DNA of 64,000 nucleotides from Desulfosediminicola flagellatus. Lineage in GTDB: Bacteria; Desulfobacterota; Desulfobulbia; Desulfobulbales; Desulfocapsaceae. Below the pieces are notes generated by a model. The model was not told the DNA's origin. It ran no database searches and saw only the letters and a list, made by a program, of their open reading frames with translations. The stretch covers positions 884,001-948,000 of the forward strand of contig NZ_CP050698.1 of assembly GCF_005116655.2 (NCBI RefSeq), read 5' to 3'. Positions 17,616-25,619 of this stretch are shown here, in pieces (position 1 is the first letter of the stretch; each line of letters opens with the position of its first letter). The position numbers were made by a program, and so were the translations under genes.

Positions 17616-19421
17616 TCAGTTGCAGCGGATTGCCAATGAGATCACTCTGCCATTCTCTCGATACATCAGACGTTTTTGACAGAGTTGGTGAATAAATGCA
17701 AGTATTGCTGATTCTTTAAGTGAACTAAAGGCTTCTGTGAGTTCAGAAATTGTACGGATCTCTTCACAGAAAAGGTAAATCTCTCTGGATAGCCCCTGCA
17801 ATCTATGACGAAGAGGAGCTGCTCCTGCGATTTCCTGGCGAATCAGTAAGAAGGTGTCGCCGTCGCGATAATTTAGCGGTGATGATGTCACAGAATTGCG
17901 ATTGGCATGGAACTGTTGCCATTGTGCAATTCTTTTTCTTACTGGCTGCCACCTTTTTCGTTGTTCCTGGCGGTCTCCTCGATAGTCGCGAATGAGGAGT
18001 TTAAGCGTTTTCATGTAGCTTGTTGGGAAAAGAGCCCTGTTTTTACGATGGTGAGTGATTGCTGAAATGCTGTAATCAGCAGGCTGCTTTTCCACAGGTG
18101 ATCCGTGCCCAAGAAAGAATGCCGCAGGAGCAAGGGGATTATAAGGTAGAACATACTCCAGATTGCTGAGTGTCTCCTCTATTTCTTTATCTGTAGAACC
18201 GGGAAATTCAACAATCAGGTTACCTTCCAGACTGATACCGGCAGCGGCTGAAAATTTCATGATGGCGATGTTGTCGATAACATCAACCCCCTTTTTCATT
18301 TTCTTCAGCAGGCTGTTGGAAAGGGATTCGATTCCCACCTGGATTGTATCGAGCCCCCCTTGTTTATACGCGTGGAGTTTGTGGAATTTACCTATCCCCC
18401 GTATCTCTGCAAAGAAACGGTAGTCAGCTTGACCCTCCGATACCTTTTTGAAAAAAATATCAGCTTCGGCTGGAGGGAGGGCATTGTCAGTAAAGGTAAA
18501 ATCAAGGCACTGATGGTTTGCTGCGAGCTGCTTCAGTTCCTGGGAGACTTTATTTGCCTTTTTATGCCTGTATCCACACCATTGCAGGTTGAGATTGCAA
18601 AAGGTGCACTTGTTCCACCAGCATCCGCGTGAAAACTCCAGTGGAAGGGTGGGTATAAACGGAGAATCAGGGAAAACACTCTTTAACTGTTGAAAATATG
18701 GGCCGTAATCGGGTACCGGAAGACTGTTTAAATCAGGTATTTCCGGTGAAGCAATTCGGTTGTCAGAGTCGATTCTAGCTAATACTCTCTCAGGAAATGG
18801 TTTGGTCTGGTCTGCAATAAAATCACATAAGCCGGCAAGAGGGGTTTCGCCTTCACCGTCAATTATATAATCAACCTGTGGAAAGTGGTCGAGGAGCGAT
18901 TGACCAAGTGAGTCGCCGCATGATGAACCGCCAAAGACAATAGGCGGAACGTTCTGAACTGTCTTGACTCGTGAGCTTATATAGAGTGATGCCAGTAATT
19001 GATTAAAACACAGTGAGAAGCCTGCAAGCGAATAATCACTCCAGTTGACGTGTTCTACCCAGGTATTACAGGTTTCTTCTACAGCATTGACAAGTGTTTC
19101 AAATGCAGGGAGACCGGTAGCTTTTTTTCCAAGGCTTTGGGTAAAGAGTTGATGTGCTTTTTCAAACCGCTCGGGGAAGAGCAATGCTGAGAAAATTGCT
19201 TCACCAGCCCAGCTGTTATCGGCAATGGTGGCATAGCTATCCGTACCTATAACCCGTGCGATATGCAGATAAGGGTGTAGTGTTGTTACCCGGGTATTGG
19301 TGACCTGCTCAACATAGGCCTTGAGCGCTCCAAGTTGGATAGATGGTCGATTGAATATCGCCCAGGGCATTGAAGCGAGGATCACCTGCTGGTGGGGAAC
19401 TTTGTTGATATTGGGCATCAC
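17616..19421 (-). CDS. B12-binding radical SAM enzyme, related to RiPP-maturation C-methyltransferases
   Basis: 601 residues. The N-terminal half resembles a cobalamin-binding domain (about 15-210, with FGGSSCGDSLG and DYIIDGEGETPL, usual markers of B12-radical SAM class B enzymes). The radical SAM motif is CxxxxxCxxC-like within RGCWWNKCTFCNL (about 264-277). A C-terminal winged-helix-like region covers about 540-601. The RGCWW...TFC signature and tail resemble the family that methylates ribosomal peptides, but no precursor peptide gene is seen nearby. It sits directly after lolA (start GTG/ATG at 19421/19418). Substrate is inferred only. Confidence 0.75.
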   Translation of the reverse strand: MMPNINKVPHQQVILASMPWAIFNRPSIQLGALKAYVEQVTNTRVTTLHPYLHIARVIGTDSYATIADNSWAGEAIFSALLFPERFEKAHQLFTQSLGKKATGLPAFETLVNAVEETCNTWVEHVNWSDYSLAGFSLCFNQLLASLYISSRVKTVQNVPPIVFGGSSCGDSLGQSLLDHFPQVDYIIDGEGETPLAGLCDFIADQTKPFPERVLARIDSDNRIASPEIPDLNSLPVPDYGPYFQQLKSVFPDSPFIPTLPLEFSRGCWWNKCTFCNLNLQWCGYRHKKANKVSQELKQLAANHQCLDFTFTDNALPPAEADIFFKKVSEGQADYRFFAEIRGIGKFHKLHAYKQGGLDTIQVGIESLSNSLLKKMKKGVDVIDNIAIMKFSAAAGISLEGNLIVEFPGSTDKEIEETLSNLEYVLPYNPLAPAAFFLGHGSPVEKQPADYSISAITHHRKNRALFPTSYMKTLKLLIRDYRGDRQEQRKRWQPVRKRIAQWQQFHANRNSVTSSPLNYRDGDTFLLIRQEIAGAAPLRHRLQGLSREIYLFCEEIRTISELTEAFSSLKESAILAFIHQLCQKRLMYRENGRVISLAIRCN

Positions 19422-20138
19422 TTATTGACGAATTATCTCTGTGCCTTCCGGCGGGGTGAACGAAAACAGTGAATCTACTTGTGCTGCCGGTTTGTCATCG
19501 AGAAAATTCACTTCAATATTACTGAGATTCAAGAGTGTGATTGTGTCAAAATGGTCCCGAATTTCAATGCGGCGAATGAGCGAGTCTTCAGTTACCCAGA
19601 GGTGAATAGACTGCATCTGCGACTGGGGTTCCCTCGGAACGAGTTTTAAAGGTTTTGGTTGCCCTTCGTTTACCTGCTCCTGAATATATTCAGGGTCTGG
19701 CGGGAGAATATGGAACGTATCGGCAATTTTTGCCCGTCCGCTAAAAAACGAGTAGGTAAGATCATTATCAAGTTGTTCAGCCGGACTAATGATCATCTGT
19801 TGCAATTGAGCAAAATACATTGAGAAGGTTTTCCCATCACTGATGAGCACCTGCCGATCGGGTTCCGCATAGTTCCAGCGCATACGGCTTGTCGTGTCCT
19901 GCTTGTGAAAATACGCCGTGCCACTGCCGGTTTTAGGCCTGCCGCTCATTTCCCCCTGACTTCTTTGCTTAAAAGAAAATGACAGACTGGTCATGTTGTC
20001 ATATTTACTTTGCAGGCGTGAGATAATGTCTTCCGGAAATTCGGTTGCTTTGCCGGTTTCTGCCATGATAGCAGGCGCGAAGAGCAGCATTATGCCCAGT
20101 AGGACTGCAGGAACAGTAATTGATTTTATGAGATTCAT
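19422..20138 (-). CDS. lolA: Outer-membrane lipoprotein carrier protein LolA
   Basis: 238 residues with a signal peptide (about 1-26, AIMA cleavage region) and the LolA beta-barrel half. Family landmarks are SRLQSKYDNMTSLSFSFKQ, MRWNYAEPDRQVLISDGKT and the C-terminal FSFTPPEGTEII. LolA ferries lipoproteins across the periplasm from LolCDE to the outer membrane, which would include Pal above. Its start overlaps murI by four bases and its stop abuts the next gene, so three genes form one operon. Confidence 0.9.
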   Translation of the reverse strand: MNLIKSITVPAVLLGIMLLFAPAIMAETGKATEFPEDIISRLQSKYDNMTSLSFSFKQRSQGEMSGRPKTGSGTAYFHKQDTTSRMRWNYAEPDRQVLISDGKTFSMYFAQLQQMIISPAEQLDNDLTYSFFSGRAKIADTFHILPPDPEYIQEQVNEGQPKPLKLVPREPQSQMQSIHLWVTEDSLIRRIEIRDHFDTITLLNLSNIEVNFLDDKPAAQVDSLFSFTPPEGTEIIRQ

Positions 20139-20914
20139 GCGGGTATGAGCTCTATTGTTCGTTGAAAAATTGAATTAGCTGTTTTCTGCGCAGTTTCGGT
20201 AATGTCAGAGACAAAATACTGGTGGGCAGGATTTTCTTCATCAACAGTAAGCAGTTCCGGATTTTCTTGCAGGAAGTTTTTTAAGTATCCTGCCACAGCT
20301 TCTGAAGAGTCAATCAGAGTAACTCGCTTACCAATACGCGCCTGGATGAAATGCTTCAGCAGCGGGTAGTGGGTGCATCCAAGAATAAGAGTATCAATCT
20401 GCTTGTCTTTTAATGGGTGCAGATAACGGCGAATGACCATTTTGGTCTCTTGTTTGTTCATCCAGCCTTCTTCAACAAGCGGCACAAGAAGCGGGCAGGC
20501 TTGAGAAAAAACTTTATGTTCTGCATGAATGGCATGTATCTGCTTTTCATAAAGGTTGTTGCGGATTGTGGCACTGGTTCCGATTATTCCGAGTCTGCCA
20601 TTTCTGGAAACTTTGATGGCTTCCTGGACTGCAGGAGTGATAACCTCAATTATCGGTACATTAAACTCTTTTCGGAGTCTTTCTGTGGCGACACTGGAGG
20701 CTGAATTACAGGCAATTACTATAACCTTTGCCCCTTGCTCAATTAAGAATGCGGTGTTTTCTATGGAGTAATCAAGAATAGCCGAGTCACTCTTGGGGCC
20801 GTAGGGAGTTCTGGCAAGATCGCCGAAATAGAGGATCTGCAAGCGGGGAAGAAGGCGTTCGATGGCTCGTGCCACAGTCATGCCGCCAATTCCAGAGTCA
20901 AAAATACCTATCAT
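20135..20914 (-). CDS. murI: Glutamate racemase
   Basis: 259 residues. The two catalytic cysteines are in ACNSASS (about Cys70) and GCTHYPLL (about Cys183). The N-terminal IFDSGIGGMTV supplies the catalytic aspartate. It makes D-glutamate for peptidoglycan. It heads the minus-strand operon with lolA. The start ATG at 20914 is the only one giving the full family N-terminus. Confidence 0.95.
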   Translation of the reverse strand: MIGIFDSGIGGMTVARAIERLLPRLQILYFGDLARTPYGPKSDSAILDYSIENTAFLIEQGAKVIVIACNSASSVATERLRKEFNVPIIEVITPAVQEAIKVSRNGRLGIIGTSATIRNNLYEKQIHAIHAEHKVFSQACPLLVPLVEEGWMNKQETKMVIRRYLHPLKDKQIDTLILGCTHYPLLKHFIQARIGKRVTLIDSSEAVAGYLKNFLQENPELLTVDEENPAHQYFVSDITETAQKTANSIFQRTIELIPA

Positions 20915-21050
20915 ATATATGAAAAAACCGGGATAAATCGTTAATGGATGGTGTCGCCTTTCAGGCGACTTCTATAAGAAATCTATCTATACCAGAAAAG
21001 AAGATGAACAACAAGTTGCAGGCATTTCAGGTAATACGCTTTTTTATAAC

Positions 21051-21178
21051 CAGTGCTCTATACACCTTGAAACGTCGGATCTTGTCCGAAGTCTTCGCTA
21101 TGCTCCTACACCCGTGCCTCGCAGTGCACTAAAATTGCGGAACATTTTTTACGACACGTAAAGATCTTCAGAGCACGA
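21051..21178. repeat. MITE-like element, family 2, copy 1
   Basis: About 128 bases with inverted ends, AGTGCTCT at 21052 and AGAGCAC at 21170. The internal segment (GTGCCTCGCAGTGCACTAAAATTGC, 21112-21137) recurs in reverse orientation at 52635-52800. No coding capacity. Confidence 0.7.
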
Positions 21179-21564
21179 GGCTGTTCGACAATGTCCCTTT
21201 CCACCCATATTTTCGTTATCCTCGAAAAATTATCCTCAGGTAAGCGAGGCACGAGACTCCCGGTAAGCGAGGCACGAGACTCCCGGTAAGCGAGGCACGA
21301 GACTCCGAGATACGTAGTGTATTCATCCAGTTAAAAATATCGCTCGCCTACAACTTGAATAACTTTGCAGGTTTCCGTTCAGGCACTAACTGTTCAAAGG
21401 CGAAAAACATACATTCACATGATAGTGATTGTTGACAGAGAGATGCAGGAGAATTACTTTAGTGCCTGTTTTAAGACAAGGATAGTTGTATGGACAACCA
21501 TGACGTGTTGCATAATGTCGTGTTTTTCATTTGAAATAATCAGGAAATATAGATTGGAGTAGAA
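21179..21564. other. Intergenic region with 23-bp triple tandem repeat
   Basis: The 23-base unit GGTAAGCGAGGCACGAGACTCCC starts at 21239, 21262 and 21285, the last copy incomplete (ends 21306). Nothing else is recognisable before the zinc-ribbon gene; a plausible promoter lies near 21500. The repeat could be a slipped-strand locus or a protein-binding array. Confidence 0.6.
21239..21306. repeat. 23-bp tandem repeat, 3 units
   Basis: Three head-to-tail copies of GGTAAGCGAGGCACGAGACTCCC, exact apart from the truncated last unit. The GAGGCACGA core also resembles the GCGAGGCACGAA segment of the family 2 MITE at 52692. Confidence 0.9.
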
Positions 21565-21837
21565 ATGCCGGTTTACGAGTACGAATGTAATGGATGCGAG
21601 AAAGTTTTTGAGATTCAGCAAAAAATGGCAGACGATCCATTGACCACATGCCCTGAATGTGAAGGTGAATTAAAAAAATTGATGTCAAGGAGTTCGTTTC
21701 AGCTTAAGGGCGGTGGCTGGTATGCTGACGGATATGCCAGCAATTCCGGTTCCTCTGCAGCGAAACCGAGCGCTCCGGCTCCGGCATGTGCCTCAGGTGG
21801 CGGATGCGCCGGTTGCCCCGGAACATCTGCCTCCTGA
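21565..21837 (+). CDS. FmdB-type zinc-ribbon protein
   Basis: 90 residues. The N-terminal 45 residues are the FmdB/CxxC_CxxC_SSSS zinc ribbon: MPVYEYECNGC, then CPEC, then the LMSRSSF motif. The rest is Ala/Pro/Ser-rich with a cysteine-rich tail (GGGCAGCPG). These small proteins bind zinc or iron-sulfur and are regulatory in some genomes. Function here is unknown. It converges on queA. Confidence 0.85.
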   Translation: MPVYEYECNGCEKVFEIQQKMADDPLTTCPECEGELKKLMSRSSFQLKGGGWYADGYASNSGSSAAKPSAPAPACASGGGCAGCPGTSAS

Positions 21838-21862
21838 TCAGATCTTTGCATTAAAAACCGGT

Positions 21863-22951
21863 TTATTGTCCATGGCGGGGAGTGTTGATTACCGCCATGG
21901 CATCACCGTATGAATAAAACCGGTATCCTGCCTTGATTGCTTCATCGTAGCAATTCAACAGGGCTTTTCGTGTGCAGAGTGCTGAAACCAGAAACATCAG
22001 TGATGATTCGGGCAGGTGAAAGTTGGTTATAAGGTTATCTATGACCTTAAACTCAAATCCCGGATAGATATACAGGTCGCATACCCCTTCAACTGGTTTG
22101 AGTGTCCCTTCTTTTGCGGCAAATTCAAGTGCGCGTACGGTTGTTGTGCCAACTGCCCAGATACGTCCGCCACGTTTTTTGGTGGCTTCAATTTTTCTCA
22201 CGGTCTCTTCAGGAACAACGATATACTCACCATGAATGGAGTGTTCTTTTATCTTTTGTGCCCGAACAGGTGCGAATGTGCCGTAGCCGACATGCAGTGT
22301 TATGGTGCCAAAGTTAACGCCTCGTGAGTCAAGTTCTGCCAGCAGTGAATCTGTGAAATGCAGACCTGCAGTGGGAGCGGCAACAGCACCTGGCTGATCT
22401 GCGTACACGGTCTGGTATCGCGCAACGTCCTCATCTGTTGTACCATTTTCGCGCGCAATATATGGAGGCAGGGGAACCTGCCCGCATGCGCTGAGTATTT
22501 CAGCGAGATCTGCGGATTGGGGGAATTGCAGAGCAAGCCGTGCTTTGCCGCCATCAAGCAGTTCAACAACCGTGCAACTGAGTTTATCAGAGATTGTTAT
22601 TGTCGAATGAGGTTTGGGGCGTTTTGAGCTCTTAATCAAGGCATCAACCTGCGCAGAGCCGCGAGTGTCAGGTGAAATTTCGGGAAATCCCAGAAGAAAA
22701 ACCTCTACCTTGCCACCGGTCTCTTTTTTGCCAAAGAGCCTGGCGGGAAACACTCTGGTGTTGTTAACCACAAGCATATCTTCATCTCTGATGTAATCAG
22801 TTATTTCAGAAAAGGTTTTGTGGACAAGTTCTTTATTGAGATTATCCATTACCAGAAGTCTGGAATGGTCTCTCTTATCTGCAGGCTTCTGGGCGATGTT
22901 TTCTTGTGGCAGGTTGAAATTATATGCCTCGAGGGTGAAATCCTTATGCAT
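21863..22951 (-). CDS. queA: S-adenosylmethionine:tRNA ribosyltransferase-isomerase QueA
   Basis: 362 residues. Family motifs seen: YNFNLPQENIAQKPADKRD at the start, VVNNTRVFPARL, GAVAAPTAGLHFT and TNFHLPESSLMFLVSA. It transfers ribose from SAM to preQ1 in tRNA to form epoxyqueuosine. No other queuosine gene is in the window. A 9-bp inverted repeat (CCATGGCGG/CCGCCATGG, 21871-21901) overlaps its final codons. Confidence 0.95.
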   Translation of the reverse strand: MHKDFTLEAYNFNLPQENIAQKPADKRDHSRLLVMDNLNKELVHKTFSEITDYIRDEDMLVVNNTRVFPARLFGKKETGGKVEVFLLGFPEISPDTRGSAQVDALIKSSKRPKPHSTITISDKLSCTVVELLDGGKARLALQFPQSADLAEILSACGQVPLPPYIARENGTTDEDVARYQTVYADQPGAVAAPTAGLHFTDSLLAELDSRGVNFGTITLHVGYGTFAPVRAQKIKEHSIHGEYIVVPEETVRKIEATKKRGGRIWAVGTTTVRALEFAAKEGTLKPVEGVCDLYIYPGFEFKVIDNLITNFHLPESSLMFLVSALCTRKALLNCYDEAIKAGYRFYSYGDAMAVINTPRHGQ

Positions 22952-23092
22952 TTGGGTATAGTGTCACTCAGTATATGTATTTTTTCTTGTCGATTGCTAC
23001 TATGTGGTACGGTCATCGATTCAAGTGTGATAGGTTAAGGCCGGTGTAAGTAATATGCAATCCGGATTTTCAATGGAGCAGATGTAGATACC

Positions 23093-23752
23093 ATGATATT
23101 AGCAGTTGCTGCAACCCAAATGGAGTTATCACCGTTTCTTGCGGTGATGGGAGATTCTGGCGGTCGCTGGAAATCTTTGGTTTCCGGACTTGGACCCGTT
23201 GAAACCGCGGTCAGGTTGGGGCGTTTTCTTTTTGAAAACAGTACACAGATACAGGGCGTAATCCAGTTTGGTGTGGGGGGGGCATATATTCAGCCGGATC
23301 CGGTGAATCAGGTGCCGATACTTGCAGCCTGTCTGGCAAATCGCGAAGTCCTTGGAGATCTTGGTATAGCTCTACAGGATGATATTGACTATTTCCCGCA
23401 GGAACTTGGCGGTAGAGTAGAGTTTTCACTTGATAATACTTTACTTAAAAGATCACGCAAAGTGTTTGATAATAACAATGTTACCTGTTTTTCCGGGACA
23501 TTTATAACGGTTAACAGCGTGAGTGGAACAGCTCGCCGTGGTGAAATCCTGCGCAGGCAGTGGGATGGCTTGTGTGAGAATATGGAGGGTGCTTCTGCCG
23601 CGCGTCTTTGTAATGAGTTGAATATACCCCTCGTGGAATTGCGTGTTATTTCCAATCTGGTAGAAGATAGAAATGTAGAAAACTGGCAACTGCAGGAGGG
23701 GTGTGCGCGGGCTGCCGAGCTTGCTGCACTTCTTGTTAAGGAACTGATATAA
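23093..23752 (+). CDS. mqnB: Futalosine hydrolase
   Basis: 219 residues of the nucleoside phosphorylase/hydrolase fold. Landmarks: FGVGGAY in the phosphate/ribose loop region, CENMEGASAARLCNEL (the methionine-glutamate purine/ribose motif) and LVELRVISNLVEDR. In the futalosine pathway it releases hypoxanthine from futalosine en route to menaquinone. It is one base from mqnD, which fixes the assignment. Confidence 0.88.
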   Translation: MILAVAATQMELSPFLAVMGDSGGRWKSLVSGLGPVETAVRLGRFLFENSTQIQGVIQFGVGGAYIQPDPVNQVPILAACLANREVLGDLGIALQDDIDYFPQELGGRVEFSLDNTLLKRSRKVFDNNNVTCFSGTFITVNSVSGTARRGEILRRQWDGLCENMEGASAARLCNELNIPLVELRVISNLVEDRNVENWQLQEGCARAAELAALLVKELI

Positions 23753-23753
23753 A

Positions 23754-24590
23754 ATGAATAATTCACTTTCTCTTGGGTTTTCGCCTTGTCCTAATGATAC
23801 GTTTATTTTCTATGCGATGATGCACGGCAAGATAGATTTGGGCGGGCTTATATTTGACACTCCATTGCTGGAGGATGTTGAAACACTCAACAATTTGGCA
23901 TTACACAAAAAACTCGATGTTACCAAGCTAAGCTGTCATGCACTTGGTCACGTGCTGGATGAATATTGTGTTTTATCAGCAGGCAGCGCTCTCGGGCGTG
24001 GCTGTGGCCCGTTACTGGTATCGTCTGCACAGACTGATGTGAATTCTTTGAAGGATAAGCGCATCGCAATTCCAGGAAAATACACAACTGCCGCCTTGTT
24101 ACTGCAGATGTTGCTCCCCGGTTGCACAAATCTTGTAGAGATGCGGTTCGACCAGATAATGGATGCAGTTAATAACGGAGATGTAGATGCTGGAGTAATC
24201 ATTCATGAAAGCAGGTTCACCTATCAGCAGTTTGGTCTTGTCTGTTTGCAGGATCTTGGACAGTGGTGGGAGGATGTTTCTGGATTACCTATTCCGCTTG
24301 GTTCTATCGTTGCCCGAAGAAGCCTGGGAATCCAGAAAATTGCCATGATTGACAAAGCAATACAGGAAAGTGTTGGCTACGCATTTGCAAATACCGAAGC
24401 GTGTCTGCCCTATATTCGTCAGCATAGCCAGGAGATGGATGCAGAAGTCGTACAAAACCATATCGGCCTTTATGTTAATGAGTTTTCCAGCGATCTGGGG
24501 GAAGAAGGCTTCAGAGCAATTGAACAGTTTATGATTCGCGGTAGAGAAGCTGGTGTCTTGCCGAAAAGCACCATGAAATTAGGTTACTAG
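23754..24590 (+). CDS. mqnD: 1,4-dihydroxy-6-naphthoate synthase
   Basis: 278 residues of the periplasmic-binding-protein-like MqnA/MqnD fold: FSPCPNDTFIFYAMMHGKID at the start, the TKLSCHA motif, and the GAVDAGVIIHESRFTY core seen as DVDAGVIIHESRF. It cuts cyclic dehypoxanthinyl futalosine to dihydroxynaphthoate for menaquinone. The TAG stop (24588-24590) lies in the CTAG that borders a MITE-like element, so the present 3' end may have been set by that insertion. Confidence 0.92.
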   Translation: MNNSLSLGFSPCPNDTFIFYAMMHGKIDLGGLIFDTPLLEDVETLNNLALHKKLDVTKLSCHALGHVLDEYCVLSAGSALGRGCGPLLVSSAQTDVNSLKDKRIAIPGKYTTAALLLQMLLPGCTNLVEMRFDQIMDAVNNGDVDAGVIIHESRFTYQQFGLVCLQDLGQWWEDVSGLPIPLGSIVARRSLGIQKIAMIDKAIQESVGYAFANTEACLPYIRQHSQEMDAEVVQNHIGLYVNEFSSDLGEEGFRAIEQFMIRGREAGVLPKSTMKLGY

Positions 24591-24764
24591 CAGGCTGTCC
24601 GAGAATGGGAATTTTGGTTAAAATCGAGACATTCACAAAAAATAAGCACAGCCATATAGATGATATCGGAGTCTTCGCTTACCTGCAGCATTATTTTTTG
24701 AAAATTCCGAAGAGTTTGGGCAGATAGCGTAGACTTCGAAAGGCCATTGTCGGACAGCCTCCTA
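24587..24764. repeat. MITE-like element, family 1, copy A
   Basis: About 178 bases with terminal inverted repeats CAGGCTGTCCGAGAATGG and CCATTGTCGGACAGCCTCC. CTAG occurs at both outer edges. The inner segment with GCATTATTTTTTGAAAATTCCGAAGAGTTTGGGC is shared with 34046, 41168 and (reversed) 42990. No open frame of meaning. Confidence 0.85.
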
Positions 24765-24925
24765 GGAGGCTGTCCTGGGATGTCGATTTTGTTACGAATC
24801 CAGCATTTATACAAAGATAAGCGCAGTCATATGATTGATGTATGCGTATACGCTTACCTTCGATCATTGATTTTTCTACAATAGCCCTACGTTGAATGAA
24901 ATGGGTTCAGGTCGACAGTCTCCTC
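24763..24925. repeat. MITE-like element, family 1 variant, copy E
   Basis: Abuts copy A: begins CTAGGAGGCTGTCC and ends GACAGTCTCCTCG, but its interior differs from the other copies apart from AAGCGCAGTCATA resembling AAGCACAGCCATA. A diverged relative sharing the ends. Confidence 0.65.
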
Positions 24926-24960
24926 GAATGTGATATTTTTTGGTTTAAGGGAGTTGGTTT

Positions 24961-25563
24961 ATGGCAGATGCTGCCAACGAAAAAAATGATGATATAGCGG
25001 TTTGGGCATGTATTCTCATAGGTGGAAAAAGTTCCAGAATGGGGCAGCCCAAGCACCTGCTTGCCGATAAAACCGGGCTTAGTTGGCTTGAGAGAACTGT
25101 TGCGGTAGTCAAGCCGCATGTTGCTGGAATAGCCCTTTCTGGTTCCGGTGATGTTCCTGCGTCATTGGCCTCGCACACTCGGCTAGAAGATGTTTCAGGT
25201 GTATACGGGCCTCTTACCGGCATCCTGTCGGCGATGCGATTCAAGCCCAATGTTGCCTGGTTGCTACTGGCCTGCGATATGCCGTCCATCAACAAAGAGT
25301 CTATAGCCTGGTTGCTCAGCCAGCGCAAATTCGGGTCATGGGGAACTGTTCCTTCAGTCATGGGGAATCGCGTAGAACCGCTTTTTGCCCTCTATGAACC
25401 GCAAGCGAAAGAGTTGTTTGAAACTATGCGGGCTGAGAGTAATCTGCGTATAAGTAGTGTTGCGCAATCTGATAAAATTCAGATTCTATCTGTTCCGCCA
25501 GAGCTTCAATTAGCCTGGAATAACGTTAATACTCCAGGTGAACTGGATGTCCTCAATATTTAA
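24961..25563 (+). CDS. MobA-like molybdenum cofactor nucleotidyltransferase
   Basis: 200 residues with the glycosyltransferase-like nucleotidyltransferase fold. The N-terminal LIGGKSSRMGQPKHLL motif binds the nucleotide and matches MobA/MocA, CDMPSI is the metal-binding DxD-type segment, and a C-terminal WNNVNTPGEL motif is typical of MobA. It would attach GMP (or CMP) to molybdopterin. No other moco gene is adjacent. Lies immediately right of two MITE copies. Confidence 0.8.
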   Translation: MADAANEKNDDIAVWACILIGGKSSRMGQPKHLLADKTGLSWLERTVAVVKPHVAGIALSGSGDVPASLASHTRLEDVSGVYGPLTGILSAMRFKPNVAWLLLACDMPSINKESIAWLLSQRKFGSWGTVPSVMGNRVEPLFALYEPQAKELFETMRAESNLRISSVAQSDKIQILSVPPELQLAWNNVNTPGELDVLNI

Positions 25564-25619
25564 ATTCTCTTTGTGATTTGTCGTCACGCTTCTCTAGCTA
25601 ATCTTATTTCGGAATATAG

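Noticed and set aside
21863..21905. CCATGGCGG/CCGCCATGG as a terminator after queA
   Set aside because: It lies in the coding part of queA and is not followed directly by a T-run; only a weak candidate.
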